64,000 nt of DNA from Streptomyces sp. ISL-43 (GTDB lineage: Bacteria; Actinomycetota; Actinomycetes; Streptomycetales; Streptomycetaceae). The stretch lies in the NCBI RefSeq assembly GCF_018614195.1, contig NZ_JAGGOT010000029.1, forward strand, positions 186,001 to 250,000, written 5' to 3'. The translations under genes were made by a program, and so were the position numbers. Under the pieces are notes generated by a model. It had not been told where the DNA came from and did no database searches. It was given only the letters and a program-made list of their open reading frames with translations. Below, piece after piece: positions 41,441 through 49,875 of this stretch. Position 1 is the stretch's first letter. Each line of letters starts with the position of its first letter.

Positions 41441-42243
41441 GGTACGCCTTCTCCACCCTCGGCCTGCCCGGCACCGCGCTGGAGCAGAGCGCCGCCCTCG
41501 CCGCCACCCACGGGTACGACGGCCTCGAACTGCGTGCCCACCCCGAGGAGCCCCTGCACCCCGCCAGCCCGGCCGCCGACCGCACGGCGGGCCTGCGGAC
41601 CCTGACCGCCGCCGGGGTCACCGTCCTCGGAGTCGCGGGATACGCCAAGGTGGCGGCCCCCGGCCCCGACGAACCGGTGCTCGCCGAGATCCAGGCCCTG
41701 GTCCGGCTCGCCGCCGACCTCGAAGCCCCGTACGTACGGGTCTTTCCCGGCGGCCTTGAACTGTCCCCGGAGGATGCCGACGCCCACGCCGTCCGCCGGC
41801 TCCGGGCCGCCGCACCCTTCGCCGAGCGGCACGGGGTGCGGATCCTGCTGGAGACCCACGACTCGCACCGCACCGCCACCGCGACGGCCCGCGTGCTCGA
41901 CCGGGTCGCGCATCCGGGCGCGGGCGCGCTGTGGGACGTACTGCACACCTGGCTCGGGGGAGAGTCGCCGGCCGAGTCGAGCCGGGCCCTGGCCGCGCAC
42001 CTGGGCTACACCCAGGTCAAGGACGTGCGGTCCGCGCGGGAGCTGACCCCGCTCGGGCTCGGCGGGGGAGCACTGCCGCTCGGCGAGGCGGTGGCCCTCG
42101 TACCGCCGGGCGGCTGGCTGTGCTGGGAGTACGAGAAGCGCTGGTACCCCGGCGCCGCCGAACTGCCGGGACAGCTCGCCCGGGGCCGGAAGTACTTGGA
42201 GGCTCTGGTCGCCGCGGTCCCGAAGGAGCGTCAGGCCGAGTAG
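41437..42243 (+). CDS. second sugar phosphate isomerase/epimerase (TIM barrel)
   Basis: This 268-residue TIM barrel has the metal ligands in GVRILLETHDSHRTA (Glu), GALWDVLHTWLGGES (D-x-x-H) and LCWEYEKRWYPGA (Glu); GYTQVKDVRS replaces the usual His strand. It starts AFSTLGLPGTALEQSAALAA, the cofactor-free form of the family. It is translationally coupled to the LacI gene, so it is made whenever the repressor is and is probably part of the same pathway. The 3' end overlaps the 3' end of the converging dehydrogenase by 13 bases. Confidence 0.9.
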   Translation: MRYAFSTLGLPGTALEQSAALAATHGYDGLELRAHPEEPLHPASPAADRTAGLRTLTAAGVTVLGVAGYAKVAAPGPDEPVLAEIQALVRLAADLEAPYVRVFPGGLELSPEDADAHAVRRLRAAAPFAERHGVRILLETHDSHRTATATARVLDRVAHPGAGALWDVLHTWLGGESPAESSRALAAHLGYTQVKDVRSARELTPLGLGGGALPLGEAVALVPPGGWLCWEYEKRWYPGAAELPGQLARGRKYLEALVAAVPKERQAE

Positions 42244-43331
42244 GCGAGCCGGTCCCGGTCGACGGGGTGGTGGAAGCCGAGGCCCAGGGCGTAGCGCTCC
42301 AACTCCTCGACGGCCGTGGCCGCCAGCCGGTCCAGCTCCCCGCCCAGCGAACCCGCCACGTGCGGGGTGAGCAGCACGTTCGGCAGGTTGTACAGCGGGG
42401 AGACGGCGGGCAGCACCTCCGGTTCGGTGTGGTCCAGGACGGCGTGCAGCCGGCCCGAGAGCAGCTCCTCGGTCAGCGCCTTGGTGTCGACGAGCGAGCC
42501 GCGCGCGGTGTTCACGAGGGTGCCGCCGTCCGGCATCAGGGCCAGCCGGGAGGCGTTCAGCAGGTGGCGGGTCTGCGGCAGCTCGGGGGCGTGGAGGCTC
42601 ACGACATCGCTGTGCCGAAGGAGTTCGTCGAGCGGGACGGGCTCGGCGCCCAGGGCCGCGAGTTCGGCCGGGTCGGCGTACGGATCGTGCACGAGCACCC
42701 GGAAGTCGAAGGGGCGCAGCAGTTCCAGTACCCGGCGGCCGATGAGCGAGGCGCCGACCAGGCCGACCGTGCGGCCGTAGTTGCCGACGGCCGGGTAGCG
42801 GCGCAGCAGGTCGATGGGGCCGCGGGCCGCTCGGTAGGCGTGAGCGGACTCCAGGACACGCTTGTTGGAGAAGAGGATGGCGGCGAGCGTGTACTCCGCG
42901 ACCGGCAGGGCGTTCGCGGCGGCGGCGCTGGAGACCAGCAGGCCGCGCTCCCAGCAGGCCTGGGTGACATGGTGCTTGACGCTGCCCGCCGCGTGCACCA
43001 CGGCCCGGAGCGCCGGCATCAGCTCCAGCGCCTCCCCGTCCAGCGGAGGGCATCCCCACCCGGTCACCAGCACTTCTGCCGTGGCCAGCCGCCGGCGCAG
43101 GGCTTCCTCGACGAAGGCGGACCCGAAGTCGGTGACGAGCAGTTCGGGGTCCACATCGGCGACCCGGAGCAGCTCCGGCAGGACCCGGCCGCCGAGGACG
43201 GCGGCCCGGGTGCAGGGGCTCATGGCGAGGACGGTGGCGGGCCGGCGCGCGGGAGCGGAGGACGGGCCGAACGAACGGGCGGACGAGGAGGGCGACGGGG
43301 AAGAGGGAGATGAGGAGGCGGGGTGGGTCAC
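42231..43331 (-). CDS. D-isomer-specific 2-hydroxyacid dehydrogenase
   Basis: The core of this 366-residue protein matches the hydroxyacid dehydrogenase family. VVHAAGSVKHHVTQACWERG is part of the substrate domain. RTVGLVGASLIGRRVLELLR is the NAD-binding loop with a nonstandard G-x-S-x-x-G core. LPDGGTLVNTARGSLVD-like MPDGGTLVNTARGSLVDTKA holds the catalytic Arg, HTEPEVLP the Glu and NVLLTPHVAGSLGGEL the catalytic His. The first 40 residues are a Ser/Pro-rich extension whose role is unclear. GTG 43331 has AGGAG 7 bases upstream; GTG/ATG codons further in could be the real start. It may reduce keto-acids formed by the neighbouring aldolase. Confidence 0.88.
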   Translation of the reverse strand: MTHPASSSPSSPSPSSSARSFGPSSAPARRPATVLAMSPCTRAAVLGGRVLPELLRVADVDPELLVTDFGSAFVEEALRRRLATAEVLVTGWGCPPLDGEALELMPALRAVVHAAGSVKHHVTQACWERGLLVSSAAAANALPVAEYTLAAILFSNKRVLESAHAYRAARGPIDLLRRYPAVGNYGRTVGLVGASLIGRRVLELLRPFDFRVLVHDPYADPAELAALGAEPVPLDELLRHSDVVSLHAPELPQTRHLLNASRLALMPDGGTLVNTARGSLVDTKALTEELLSGRLHAVLDHTEPEVLPAVSPLYNLPNVLLTPHVAGSLGGELDRLAATAVEELERYALGLGFHHPVDRDRLAYSA

Positions 43332-43440
43332 TGGACGGCTCCTGCGGTGGGATCCGAACGACACGGACGAGGGAAGACGCGCGGCCGTCCGCGAGAGGCC
43401 CATCCTTTTGTGCGGACGACCACGAGGTCAAGAGCGAATG

Positions 43441-43456
43441 CCCAATTCGATCAAAA
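43441..43456. promoter_or_regulatory. TTCGATC-containing site before the dehydrogenase gene
   Basis: CCCAATTCGATCAAAA lies about 110 bases before the dehydrogenase start. It shares the ATTCGATC core with the repeats at 44.72 kb in front of the DeoR/LacI regulator, so the same protein may bind both. Confidence 0.35.
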
Positions 43457-43484
43457 CAGTCAGTCGTGGCAAGTGGATCGGCCC

Positions 43485-44654
43485 CTACGGACGAATGGTC
43501 AGCCTGGGGAGCAGGTCCAGATGCTGCCGCGCTCCCCGCTCCGCCGCCGCTCCCCCCTCCAACCGGTCCAGCAGCAGTCCGGCCGCCCGCGCCCCCACCT
43601 CCCGCTTGGCCGGTGCCACCGCCGACAGCGGTACGTCGGCCAGCCCGGCCACCTCGTCGTCGTACGTGATCACCGCCAGGTCCTCCGGCACCCGCACCCC
43701 CCGTGCCTGGAGCCGCGGGATCAGCATGATCGCGTCCGTGTCGCTGTGGATCAGGGCGGCGCTCACCCCGCCCTCCGTCACGGCCGCGCACAAGTAGTCC
43801 AGCGTCCGCGCGAACGCCTCCGCCTCCGCGAACACCTTCGACTCGCCGGAGGCCTCCGCCCCCGTGTGCGGCCCCGGAGCGGCCGTCGGCCGCGGCCACG
43901 GCGGCGCCGGCTCCAGCCCCAGCGTCGCCACGGCCGCCTCGAACCCGGCCCGCAGCCGCGCCGACGTCGGCGTCTCCCGGCTGGCGAGTGCGATGCGCCG
44001 GTGCCCCAGCCCTGCCAGGTGCTGTACCGCCCGCGCCGCGCCGTGCGCGTGGTCGGAGGCCACCCGGTCCAGCGACGCGGCCGGATGCCCCGGCGGAGCC
44101 CACCGCTCCACCAGGATCGCCGGCACCGGGAGTTCAGCCGTCCACGCCCCCTCGCCGGGTCCCGGCGACCCGGCGTCCCAGTTCGGGGTCAGCAGCAGTC
44201 CGTGCGCCCCCGTGGACAGCAGACGGTCCGCCTGGGTCCGGTCCTCGCCCGGCAGGTAGCGCGTCAGCCCCACGGTGAGGCGCGCGCCCCGCGCCTCGAC
44301 CACCTCGCGGGCTCCCCGTACGACGTCGGCGTAGTAGTACTCGGTGGTCGGCACCACCATCCCGATCACCAGCCCGCCGCCGCCACCGGCGCCCGCGCGA
44401 TCCGGGCCGGACCGACGTGCCGCCGCCGGGGCGGCCCAGGGGCCGACGTCCTGCCCGGCCGGGGCCGTCACCGGCCGGCTGACCACCCCGTGCATCCGCT
44501 GGATCTCGCCCCGCGCCGCCATCGCCTCGACGTCCCGCCGCAGGGTCACGGGGGAGACGCCGAGCTCTCGGGCGAGGTCCGCCACGCGCACGCTGCCCCT
44601 GGCCTGGACGAGTGCGCGTACCCGGGCCTGGCGCTGGTCTACATGCGGTCTCAA
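43485..44654 (-). CDS. DeoR-type HTH fused to a LacI-type effector domain, transcriptional regulator
   Basis: Residues 5-60 are a DeoR winged HTH (QARVRALVQARGSVRVADLA, RELGVSPVTLRRDVEAMAAR, GEIQRMHG). From about residue 95 a LacI/GalR-type substrate-binding domain follows. It carries LVIGMVVPTTEYYYADVVRG, HLAGLGHRRIALASRETPTS, SAALIHSDTDAIMLIPRLQA and EDLAVITYDDEVAGLADVPL. The total is 389 residues. This hybrid layout is known in actinobacteria for sugar regulators. It is divergent from the GH35 beta-galactosidase, and GATCGATTC direct repeats in between are a likely operator. The TTG start is preceded by a GGGGGA element. Confidence 0.9.
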   Translation of the reverse strand: MRPHVDQRQARVRALVQARGSVRVADLARELGVSPVTLRRDVEAMAARGEIQRMHGVVSRPVTAPAGQDVGPWAAPAAARRSGPDRAGAGGGGGLVIGMVVPTTEYYYADVVRGAREVVEARGARLTVGLTRYLPGEDRTQADRLLSTGAHGLLLTPNWDAGSPGPGEGAWTAELPVPAILVERWAPPGHPAASLDRVASDHAHGAARAVQHLAGLGHRRIALASRETPTSARLRAGFEAAVATLGLEPAPPWPRPTAAPGPHTGAEASGESKVFAEAEAFARTLDYLCAAVTEGGVSAALIHSDTDAIMLIPRLQARGVRVPEDLAVITYDDEVAGLADVPLSAVAPAKREVGARAAGLLLDRLEGGAAAERGARQHLDLLPRLTIRP

Positions 44655-44721
44655 GGGGTCCCCCCGCGGTCTGCGATCTGCGTGGTGCGTGTGGTGCTCG
44701 GATCCATCATAGGGAGCCGAT

Positions 44722-44750
44722 TAGATCGATTCGATCGATTCCGATCAACC
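44722..44750. promoter_or_regulatory. GATCGATTC direct repeats, putative operator between regulator and beta-galactosidase
   Basis: GATCGATTC occurs twice in direct succession, followed by a related CGATCAACC, giving a 9-base period. It lies about 70 bases from the regulator start and 90 bases from the beta-galactosidase start. Confidence 0.5.
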
Positions 44751-44839
44751 GGTCATTGACGTCTCGGACCAGGCGTTCATATATTCGGCCACGTCCCGCA
44801 CCTCACGGCAGCATCTCGACCTCTCCCGGGAGTCAGCGC

Positions 44840-46630
44840 ATGCTCACGCACGACCAGGACGGCTTCCGGCGCGCAGACCGCCCCCACCGCATCGTTTCGG
44901 GGGCCCTGCACTACTTCCGGGTCCACCCCGACCTGTGGGAGGACCGCCTCACCCGGCTGCGGGCGATGGGCGCCAACACCGTGGACACCTACGTCCCCTG
45001 GAACTTCCACGAGACCGCCCCGGGCAAGGCCGACTTCACCGGCTGGCGCGACCTCGGCCGCTTCCTGCGCATCGCCCAGGACATCGGACTCGACGTCATC
45101 GTCCGCCCCGGCCCGTACATCTGCGCCGAGTGGGACTTCGGCGGCCTGCCGGCCCGCCTCCTCGCCGTCGACGGCCTGCGCCTGCGCTGCTCCGATCCCC
45201 GCTTCGAGGCCGAGGTGGACGGCTGGTTCGACCTGGTCGTCCCCGAACTGCTGCCCCACCTCGCGAGCCGCGGCGGCCCCGTCGTCGCCGTCCAGATCGA
45301 GAACGAGTACGGCTCGTACGGCAACGACACCGCCTACCGCGCCCACGTGGAGCGCGGCCTCCTCGAACGCGGCGTCGACTGCCTGCTGTTCACCGCCGAC
45401 GGCCCCGAGGACGCCATGCTGCAAGGCGGCATGGTCCCGGGCCGGCTCGCCACCGCCACCTTCGGCGCCAAGCCGGCCGAGCGCCTCGCCTCCCTGCGCC
45501 GCTACCAGCGGACCGGCCCGCTCACCGCCATGGAGTTCTGGATCGGCTGGTTCGACCACTGGGGCGAGGAGCACCACGTACGCCCCGTGGAGGACGCGGC
45601 GCAGTCGCTCGACGAACTCCTCGCCACCGGAGCCTCCGTCAACCTCTACATGGCCCACGGCGGTACGAATTTCGGCTTCTGGGCAGGGGCCAACCACTCC
45701 GGCTCCCGCCCCGGCGACCCCGGCTACCAGCCCACCGTCACCAGCTACGACTACGACGCCCCCATCGGCGAGGCCGGCGAACTGACCCCGAAGTTCCACG
45801 CGTTCCGCGAGATCATCGGCAAGTACGTGCCACTGCCCGGCGGCCCGCTGCCCGAGCCGCGGCCCCGGATGACCCCCGCCCTCGCCGCCCCCGAGGGCGC
45901 GGCCCCGCTCCTCGCGCACCTGGACCTGCTCGCCGGCGCCCCCGTCCTGCGCCCCGCCCCCGAGTCCATGGAGCAGCTCGGCCAGGACCACGGCCTGATC
46001 CACTACCGCACCACCATCACCGGTCCCCGCCCGGCCATGCCGGTCAAGATCGACGGCCTCGGCGACCGCGCGTACGTCTTCGCCGACGGGGTGCCCCTCG
46101 GCATCCTGGACCGCAACGCCCCCGACGAGGGCCTCGACCTGCCCGTCGGCGCGGCCGGAGTCGTCCTCGACGTCCTCGTCCGGGCCCAGGGCCGGGTCAA
46201 CTACGGTCCGCTGCTCGACGACCGCAAGGGCATCTCGCGCGCCGTGCGCCACGGCCACCAGCACCTCTTCGAGTGGGAGATACGGCCGCTGCCTCTCGCG
46301 GACCTGGCCGCGCTGGTGTGGTCGGCGGACGCCCCAGAGGCGGGAAAGCCCGCCTTCCACCGTTTCACCCACACCCTCACCGAGGCCCCGGCCGACGGCT
46401 TCGTCGACCTCTCCGACTGGGGGACCGGCCTGATCTGGCTGAACGGCTTCCTCCTGGGCCACTACGACACCCCGCGCGGTCCGCAGCGCACGCTGTACGC
46501 GCCCGCCCCGCTGTGGCGCGACGGGGTCAACGAGTTCGTCGTACTGGAACTGGAGCGCCCCGGCACCGAACTGCCCCTGCGCGACCGGCCCGACCTCGGC
46601 CGACCCACGGTCGTCGACATCGACTACTGA
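44840..46630 (+). CDS. GH35 beta-galactosidase
   Basis: This 596-residue cytoplasmic enzyme starts with the substrate-binding stretch RIVSGALHYFRVHPDLWEDR. The acid/base Glu156 is in VAVQIENEYGSYG and the nucleophile Glu232 in TAMEFWIGWFDHWG. NLYMAHGGTNFGFWAGAN and TSYDYDAPIGEAGELT are family signatures. Two beta-sandwich domains follow, ending with LNGFLLGHYDTPRGPQRTLY. The absence of a signal peptide implies that the galactoside is imported first. The divergent DeoR/LacI hybrid is its likely repressor. It starts at ATG 44840. Confidence 0.95.
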   Translation: MLTHDQDGFRRADRPHRIVSGALHYFRVHPDLWEDRLTRLRAMGANTVDTYVPWNFHETAPGKADFTGWRDLGRFLRIAQDIGLDVIVRPGPYICAEWDFGGLPARLLAVDGLRLRCSDPRFEAEVDGWFDLVVPELLPHLASRGGPVVAVQIENEYGSYGNDTAYRAHVERGLLERGVDCLLFTADGPEDAMLQGGMVPGRLATATFGAKPAERLASLRRYQRTGPLTAMEFWIGWFDHWGEEHHVRPVEDAAQSLDELLATGASVNLYMAHGGTNFGFWAGANHSGSRPGDPGYQPTVTSYDYDAPIGEAGELTPKFHAFREIIGKYVPLPGGPLPEPRPRMTPALAAPEGAAPLLAHLDLLAGAPVLRPAPESMEQLGQDHGLIHYRTTITGPRPAMPVKIDGLGDRAYVFADGVPLGILDRNAPDEGLDLPVGAAGVVLDVLVRAQGRVNYGPLLDDRKGISRAVRHGHQHLFEWEIRPLPLADLAALVWSADAPEAGKPAFHRFTHTLTEAPADGFVDLSDWGTGLIWLNGFLLGHYDTPRGPQRTLYAPAPLWRDGVNEFVVLELERPGTELPLRDRPDLGRPTVVDIDY

Positions 46631-46642
46631 GCACCGCTCCCG

Positions 46643-46702
46643 CACGACACGGCACGGCACGGCACGACACGGCACGACACGGCACCGCACCGCACGGCAC
46701 CG
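46643..46702. repeat. CACGG/CACGA pentanucleotide microsatellite
   Basis: About twelve units of CACGG, CACGA or CACCG run without interruption in the gap after the beta-galactosidase gene. On the minus strand it reads as an out-of-frame RVVPCRAVPC-type string, so it is non-coding. Confidence 0.9.
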
Positions 46703-46844
46703 ACCGAGTCCGAGCCGCTGGCAGGAGGTCCGCCCGCGGTTGTCCACAGGCCCGTCCCCGGTCCGGACGGGCGGCCTAGACTGGCTGCCGGTTGATCACG
46801 CCGGTGGGTCACGGCGGCGGACGAGTAACGGAGGAATGAAACAC

Positions 46845-47792
46845 ATGCGCTATCTCCCCCTGGGCAGTTCAGGTCTCCAGGTGTCCGCGATCGGGCTCGG
46901 CTGCAACAACTTCGGCGGCCGGCTCGACGCGCGCGCCACCAGTGCCGTCGTCGACGCCGCGCTCGACGCGGGCATCACCCTCCTGGACACCGCCGACATC
47001 TACGGCGGCAGCGGCGGTTCGGAAATCCACCTCGGCGAAGCCCTCAAGGGCCGCCGGGACCGGGTCGTCCTCGCCACCAAATTCGGCTACGACGGCGTGG
47101 ACATGGGGTACGGACCCGCCGCAGGCTCGCGCGGCGGCCGTGCCTACATCCGGCGCGCCGTCGAGGAGTCCCTGCGCCGCCTGCAGACCGACCACATCGA
47201 CCTCTACCAACTGCACAGCCCCGACCCGGCCGTCCCCATCGCCGAGACCCTCGCGGCGCTCACCGAACTCGTCGCCGAGGGCAAGATCCGCTACATAGGA
47301 CACTCCAACCTCAGCGGCTGGCAGCTCGCCGAAGCCGCCCACGTGGCGCGCGAAACCGGAGCGGCACCCTTCGTATCGGCCCAGAACGAGTGGTCGCTGC
47401 TCCAGCGGTCCGCGGAGCGCGAACTCGTCCCGGCCGCCCTCCACTACGGAGTCGGCGTCCTCCCGTACTTCCCGCTGGCCAACGGGCTGCTGACCGGCAA
47501 GATCAGGCGCGGCGCCCCCGTACCCGCCGGCTCCCGCCTCGAAGGCCGCGACGCCTACCTCACCGACGAGCGCCTCGACATCGTGGAGGACCTGGCCGCG
47601 CTCGCCGACAAGCACGGCCGCACCGTCCTGGAACTCGCCGTCGGCTGGCTCTCGGCCCAGCCCGGCTGCGCCTCCGTCATCGCCGGCGCCACCTCCGCGG
47701 AGCAAGTGCGCGCCAACGCCGCCGTCGCCGACCGGCCGCTGGACGCGGGCCTGCTGGCCGAGGTCGACGCCGTCGCGGAGGCCGCTCTGTGA
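46845..47792 (+). CDS. aldo/keto reductase
   Basis: This 315-residue AKR has the catalytic Asp and Tyr in ITLLDTADIYGGSGGSE, Lys in VVLATKFGYDG and His in HIDLYQLHSPDP. Cofactor-binding segments are YIGHSNLSGWQ, QNEWSLLQR and SVIAGATSAEQVRANAAV. The substrate is unknown. A sugar ketone or aldehyde of the neighbouring region is possible. GGAGG lies 10 bases before ATG 46845; an ATG three codons earlier is too close to that site. A 14-codon open frame starts in its stop codon (GTGA). Confidence 0.93.
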   Translation: MRYLPLGSSGLQVSAIGLGCNNFGGRLDARATSAVVDAALDAGITLLDTADIYGGSGGSEIHLGEALKGRRDRVVLATKFGYDGVDMGYGPAAGSRGGRAYIRRAVEESLRRLQTDHIDLYQLHSPDPAVPIAETLAALTELVAEGKIRYIGHSNLSGWQLAEAAHVARETGAAPFVSAQNEWSLLQRSAERELVPAALHYGVGVLPYFPLANGLLTGKIRRGAPVPAGSRLEGRDAYLTDERLDIVEDLAALADKHGRTVLELAVGWLSAQPGCASVIAGATSAEQVRANAAVADRPLDAGLLAEVDAVAEAAL

Positions 47793-47833
47793 CGGACGTC
47801 CCGCGCCGCGCGGTCATCGACGACGACCAGTAG
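47789..47833 (+). CDS. 14-codon coupled micro-ORF, possibly a gene stub
   Basis: GTG overlaps the aldo/keto reductase stop by 4 bases and reads VTDVPRRAVIDDDQ before TAG. The GTGA overlap is the usual sign of a coupled gene, but nothing further is encoded. It may be the 5' stub of a lost gene or chance. Confidence 0.25.
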   Translation: MTDVPRRAVIDDDQ

Positions 47834-47850
47834 GCAGGGCCGCGACGGAC

Positions 47851-48747
47851 TCAGGAGACGGAGGCCGACACGGACACGGACGCGCTCGGCGAAGCGGATT
47901 CGAAGGGGCTCGGAGAAAGGCTGGAGGACGGGCTCGCGGACGGGCTCGCCGAGGCGCTGCCGGACGGGCTCGCGGACGTACTGGCGGACGGGCTCGCGGA
48001 GGCGGACCCCGCCGGCCTGCCGGTCAGCACCTCCACCTCGCCGGTGTCCAGCGAGTAGTAGGCGCCGATCACGGCCAGGGAGCCCTTCTTCACCAGGGGC
48101 GCCAAGTCCGCGTTGGCCCGCAGCTCGTCCGCCGTCACCTTGACCTGGTTGCGGATCATCGTGTCGACCGGGTCGGTACCCGGGTCATTGACCGTCAGGT
48201 CGTACGCCGGCACCAGCGCCGTGGCGATCGCCTGGAGGTTGCCGGGCAGCGAGGTGCCGTCCCGCAGCGCCTTGTACGTCGCCGCGATGGCCCCGCAGCG
48301 CTGGTGGCCGAGGACCAGGATCAACGGGGTGCCCGCTGTCATCGGACCGAACTCCACCGACCCGGTCACCACCGGACCGACCGCCTGCCCACCCGTGCGC
48401 AGCACGAACAGGTCGCCGAGCCCGGTGTCGAAGAGCAGCTCCGGCGGCACCCGGGAGTCGATGCACGACAGGATCACGCCGAAGGGGTCCTGGGCCTCCG
48501 CCACCAGCCGGCGCCGGTCCGGATCCCGGTCGGGGTGATTGAGGTCGCCGCTCACCCAGCGCTCGTTGCCCTCCACCAGCCTGCTGTACGCGGCCTCGGG
48601 GGTGCTGGGCCGAGGTTCCGGCGCGGCGGTCGTGGCCTTCGGGGTGCTCTTGGCCGAGCACCCCGAGAGCACGGACGCGGCCGCCGCGGCGGCCGCGAGG
48701 CTCCCGGTCAGCACGAACCTGCGTTTCGGAAGTCCTGCTCTGTCCAT
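47851..48747 (-). CDS. exported lipoprotein beta-carbonic anhydrase
   Basis: The 298-residue precursor has a KRRFVLTGS Tat-type signal and lipobox LSGC. The catalytic core holds the zinc ligands in GVILSCIDSRVPPELLFDTG (CxDSR) and LVLGHQRCGAIAATYKALRD (HxxC), plus VLRTGGQAVGPVV and GAYYSLDTGEVEVLTG. Beta-carbonic anhydrases interconvert CO2 and bicarbonate. The last 50 residues are an unusual Ser/Ala/Pro tail (SASASPSASTSASPSGSASA and on), repetitive and probably disordered. It places the enzyme on the outer face of the membrane, which is less common than the cytoplasmic form. It is likely a single-gene unit. Confidence 0.92.
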   Translation of the reverse strand: MDRAGLPKRRFVLTGSLAAAAAAASVLSGCSAKSTPKATTAAPEPRPSTPEAAYSRLVEGNERWVSGDLNHPDRDPDRRRLVAEAQDPFGVILSCIDSRVPPELLFDTGLGDLFVLRTGGQAVGPVVTGSVEFGPMTAGTPLILVLGHQRCGAIAATYKALRDGTSLPGNLQAIATALVPAYDLTVNDPGTDPVDTMIRNQVKVTADELRANADLAPLVKKGSLAVIGAYYSLDTGEVEVLTGRPAGSASASPSASTSASPSGSASASPSASPSSSLSPSPFESASPSASVSVSASVS

Positions 48748-48876
48748 CGGTCGTACCCCTCAGTGCCACTCGGACGCGTCCGTACGCCCTGACCGAGGCG
48801 ATTCTTGGGGGCGCGCGGGCCGATCGGGCGGCAGGCACGAGCGCGTGCGCCCGGGCTTGCCACGGACGGCCGAACG

Positions 48877-48946
48877 GGCCCCGCGCCTCAGGCCCCGCGC
48901 GTCAGGTCCCGCGCGTCAGGTCCCGCGCCTCAGGCCCCGCGCGTCA
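48877..48946. repeat. five tandem 14-bp units
   Basis: The unit GG(C/T)CCCGCGC(C/G)TCA is repeated five times without gaps, just after the ABC permease stop codon and before the carbonic anhydrase promoter. No frame looks coding here. Confidence 0.9.
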
Positions 48947-48954
48947 GGCGCGTA

Positions 48955-49875
48955 TCAAGACACGATGTCCTTGCGCGAGAACCCGCGGAACGCGAGCGCG
49001 AACAGCACCAGCGCGTACGACACCGACACCGCCGCTCCCTTGACCATCCCGCCCCACTCCAGCTGAGGCTGCAAGGCGTCGGCCCACGCGAACTGCCAGT
49101 GCGCCGGCAGGAACTCCCGCCACGACCCCAGCGCCGTCACCGCGTCCAGCACATTGCCGACGATCGTCAGCCCGACCGCGCCGCCCACAGCGCCGAGCGG
49201 CGCGTCCGTCCGCGTCGAGAGCCAGAACGCCAGACCGGCCGTCACCAGCTGCGAGACGAAGATGAAGGCCACGGCGAGCGCCAGCCGCCCCACCGTGTCC
49301 CCGGCCGCCAGGGCGCCGCCCGCCGGCAGCTTCAGCGGCCCCCACCCGTACGCCGCCGTGCCCGCCGCGAGCGCCACGACCGGCAGCAGCACCATCGCCG
49401 CCAGGCTGAAACCGAGCGCCACGACCAGCTTGCTCCACAGCAGCCGGGCCCTCGGTACGGGCGAGGCCAGCAGATAGCGCAGCGAGGACCAGCTGGCCTC
49501 CGACGCCACCGTGTCACCGCAGAACAGCGCCACCGGCACCACCAGCAGGAACCCGGCCGACACGAACAGGCAGGTGGCCGCGAAGTTCGCGCCCGAGGCC
49601 GTCGCCGTGTCGATGAGGGTGATCCGGCCGTTGCCGCCGTCGCGGCTGCCCGGTCCGCCGCCCACGGCGAAGGCGATCATCAGGACGAACGGCAGCGCGG
49701 CCAGGATCCCGCCCATCACCAGCGTCCGCCGCCGACGCCACTGCCGCAGCGCCTCCACGCGCAGCGGGAGCGTCCGGTTGGCCCGGTAGCCGGGGGCAAC
49801 CTCACTCGTGCCGCCCCGTGAGGTCCCCCCGTGTCCGGCGGTCCCGCTGCTCTCCACGTCCGTCACGGCGCTCAT
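48955..49875 (-). CDS. ABC transporter permease (ABC-2 type)
   Basis: This 306-residue protein has six predicted membrane helices. These include LVMGGILAALPFVLMIAFAV, NFAATCLFVSAGFLLVVPVA, LVVALGFSLAAMVLLPVVAL, LAVAFIFVSQLVTAGLAFWL and GAAVSVSYALVLFALAF. Between helices 2 and 3 lies the ABC-2 stretch DTVASEASWSSLRYLLASPV, then PRARLLWSKL, the coupling-helix region. The ATG overlaps the stop of the upstream hydrolase-ATPase fusion (ATGA), so the two form one transporter. The exported substrate is unknown. Confidence 0.9.
   Translation of the reverse strand: MSAVTDVESSGTAGHGGTSRGGTSEVAPGYRANRTLPLRVEALRQWRRRRTLVMGGILAALPFVLMIAFAVGGGPGSRDGGNGRITLIDTATASGANFAATCLFVSAGFLLVVPVALFCGDTVASEASWSSLRYLLASPVPRARLLWSKLVVALGFSLAAMVLLPVVALAAGTAAYGWGPLKLPAGGALAAGDTVGRLALAVAFIFVSQLVTAGLAFWLSTRTDAPLGAVGGAVGLTIVGNVLDAVTALGSWREFLPAHWQFAWADALQPQLEWGGMVKGAAVSVSYALVLFALAFRGFSRKDIVS

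Noticed and set aside
44777..46747. 656-codon minus-strand frame opposite the beta-galactosidase
   Set aside because: It is a shadow of a clear GH35 gene. The CRVVPCRAVP-type part is just the CACGG microsatellite.
48877..48946. The 14-bp repeats as a CRISPR array or iteron origin
   Set aside because: Units are too short, contiguous and GC-rich, with no spacers, replication gene or AT-rich stretch nearby.
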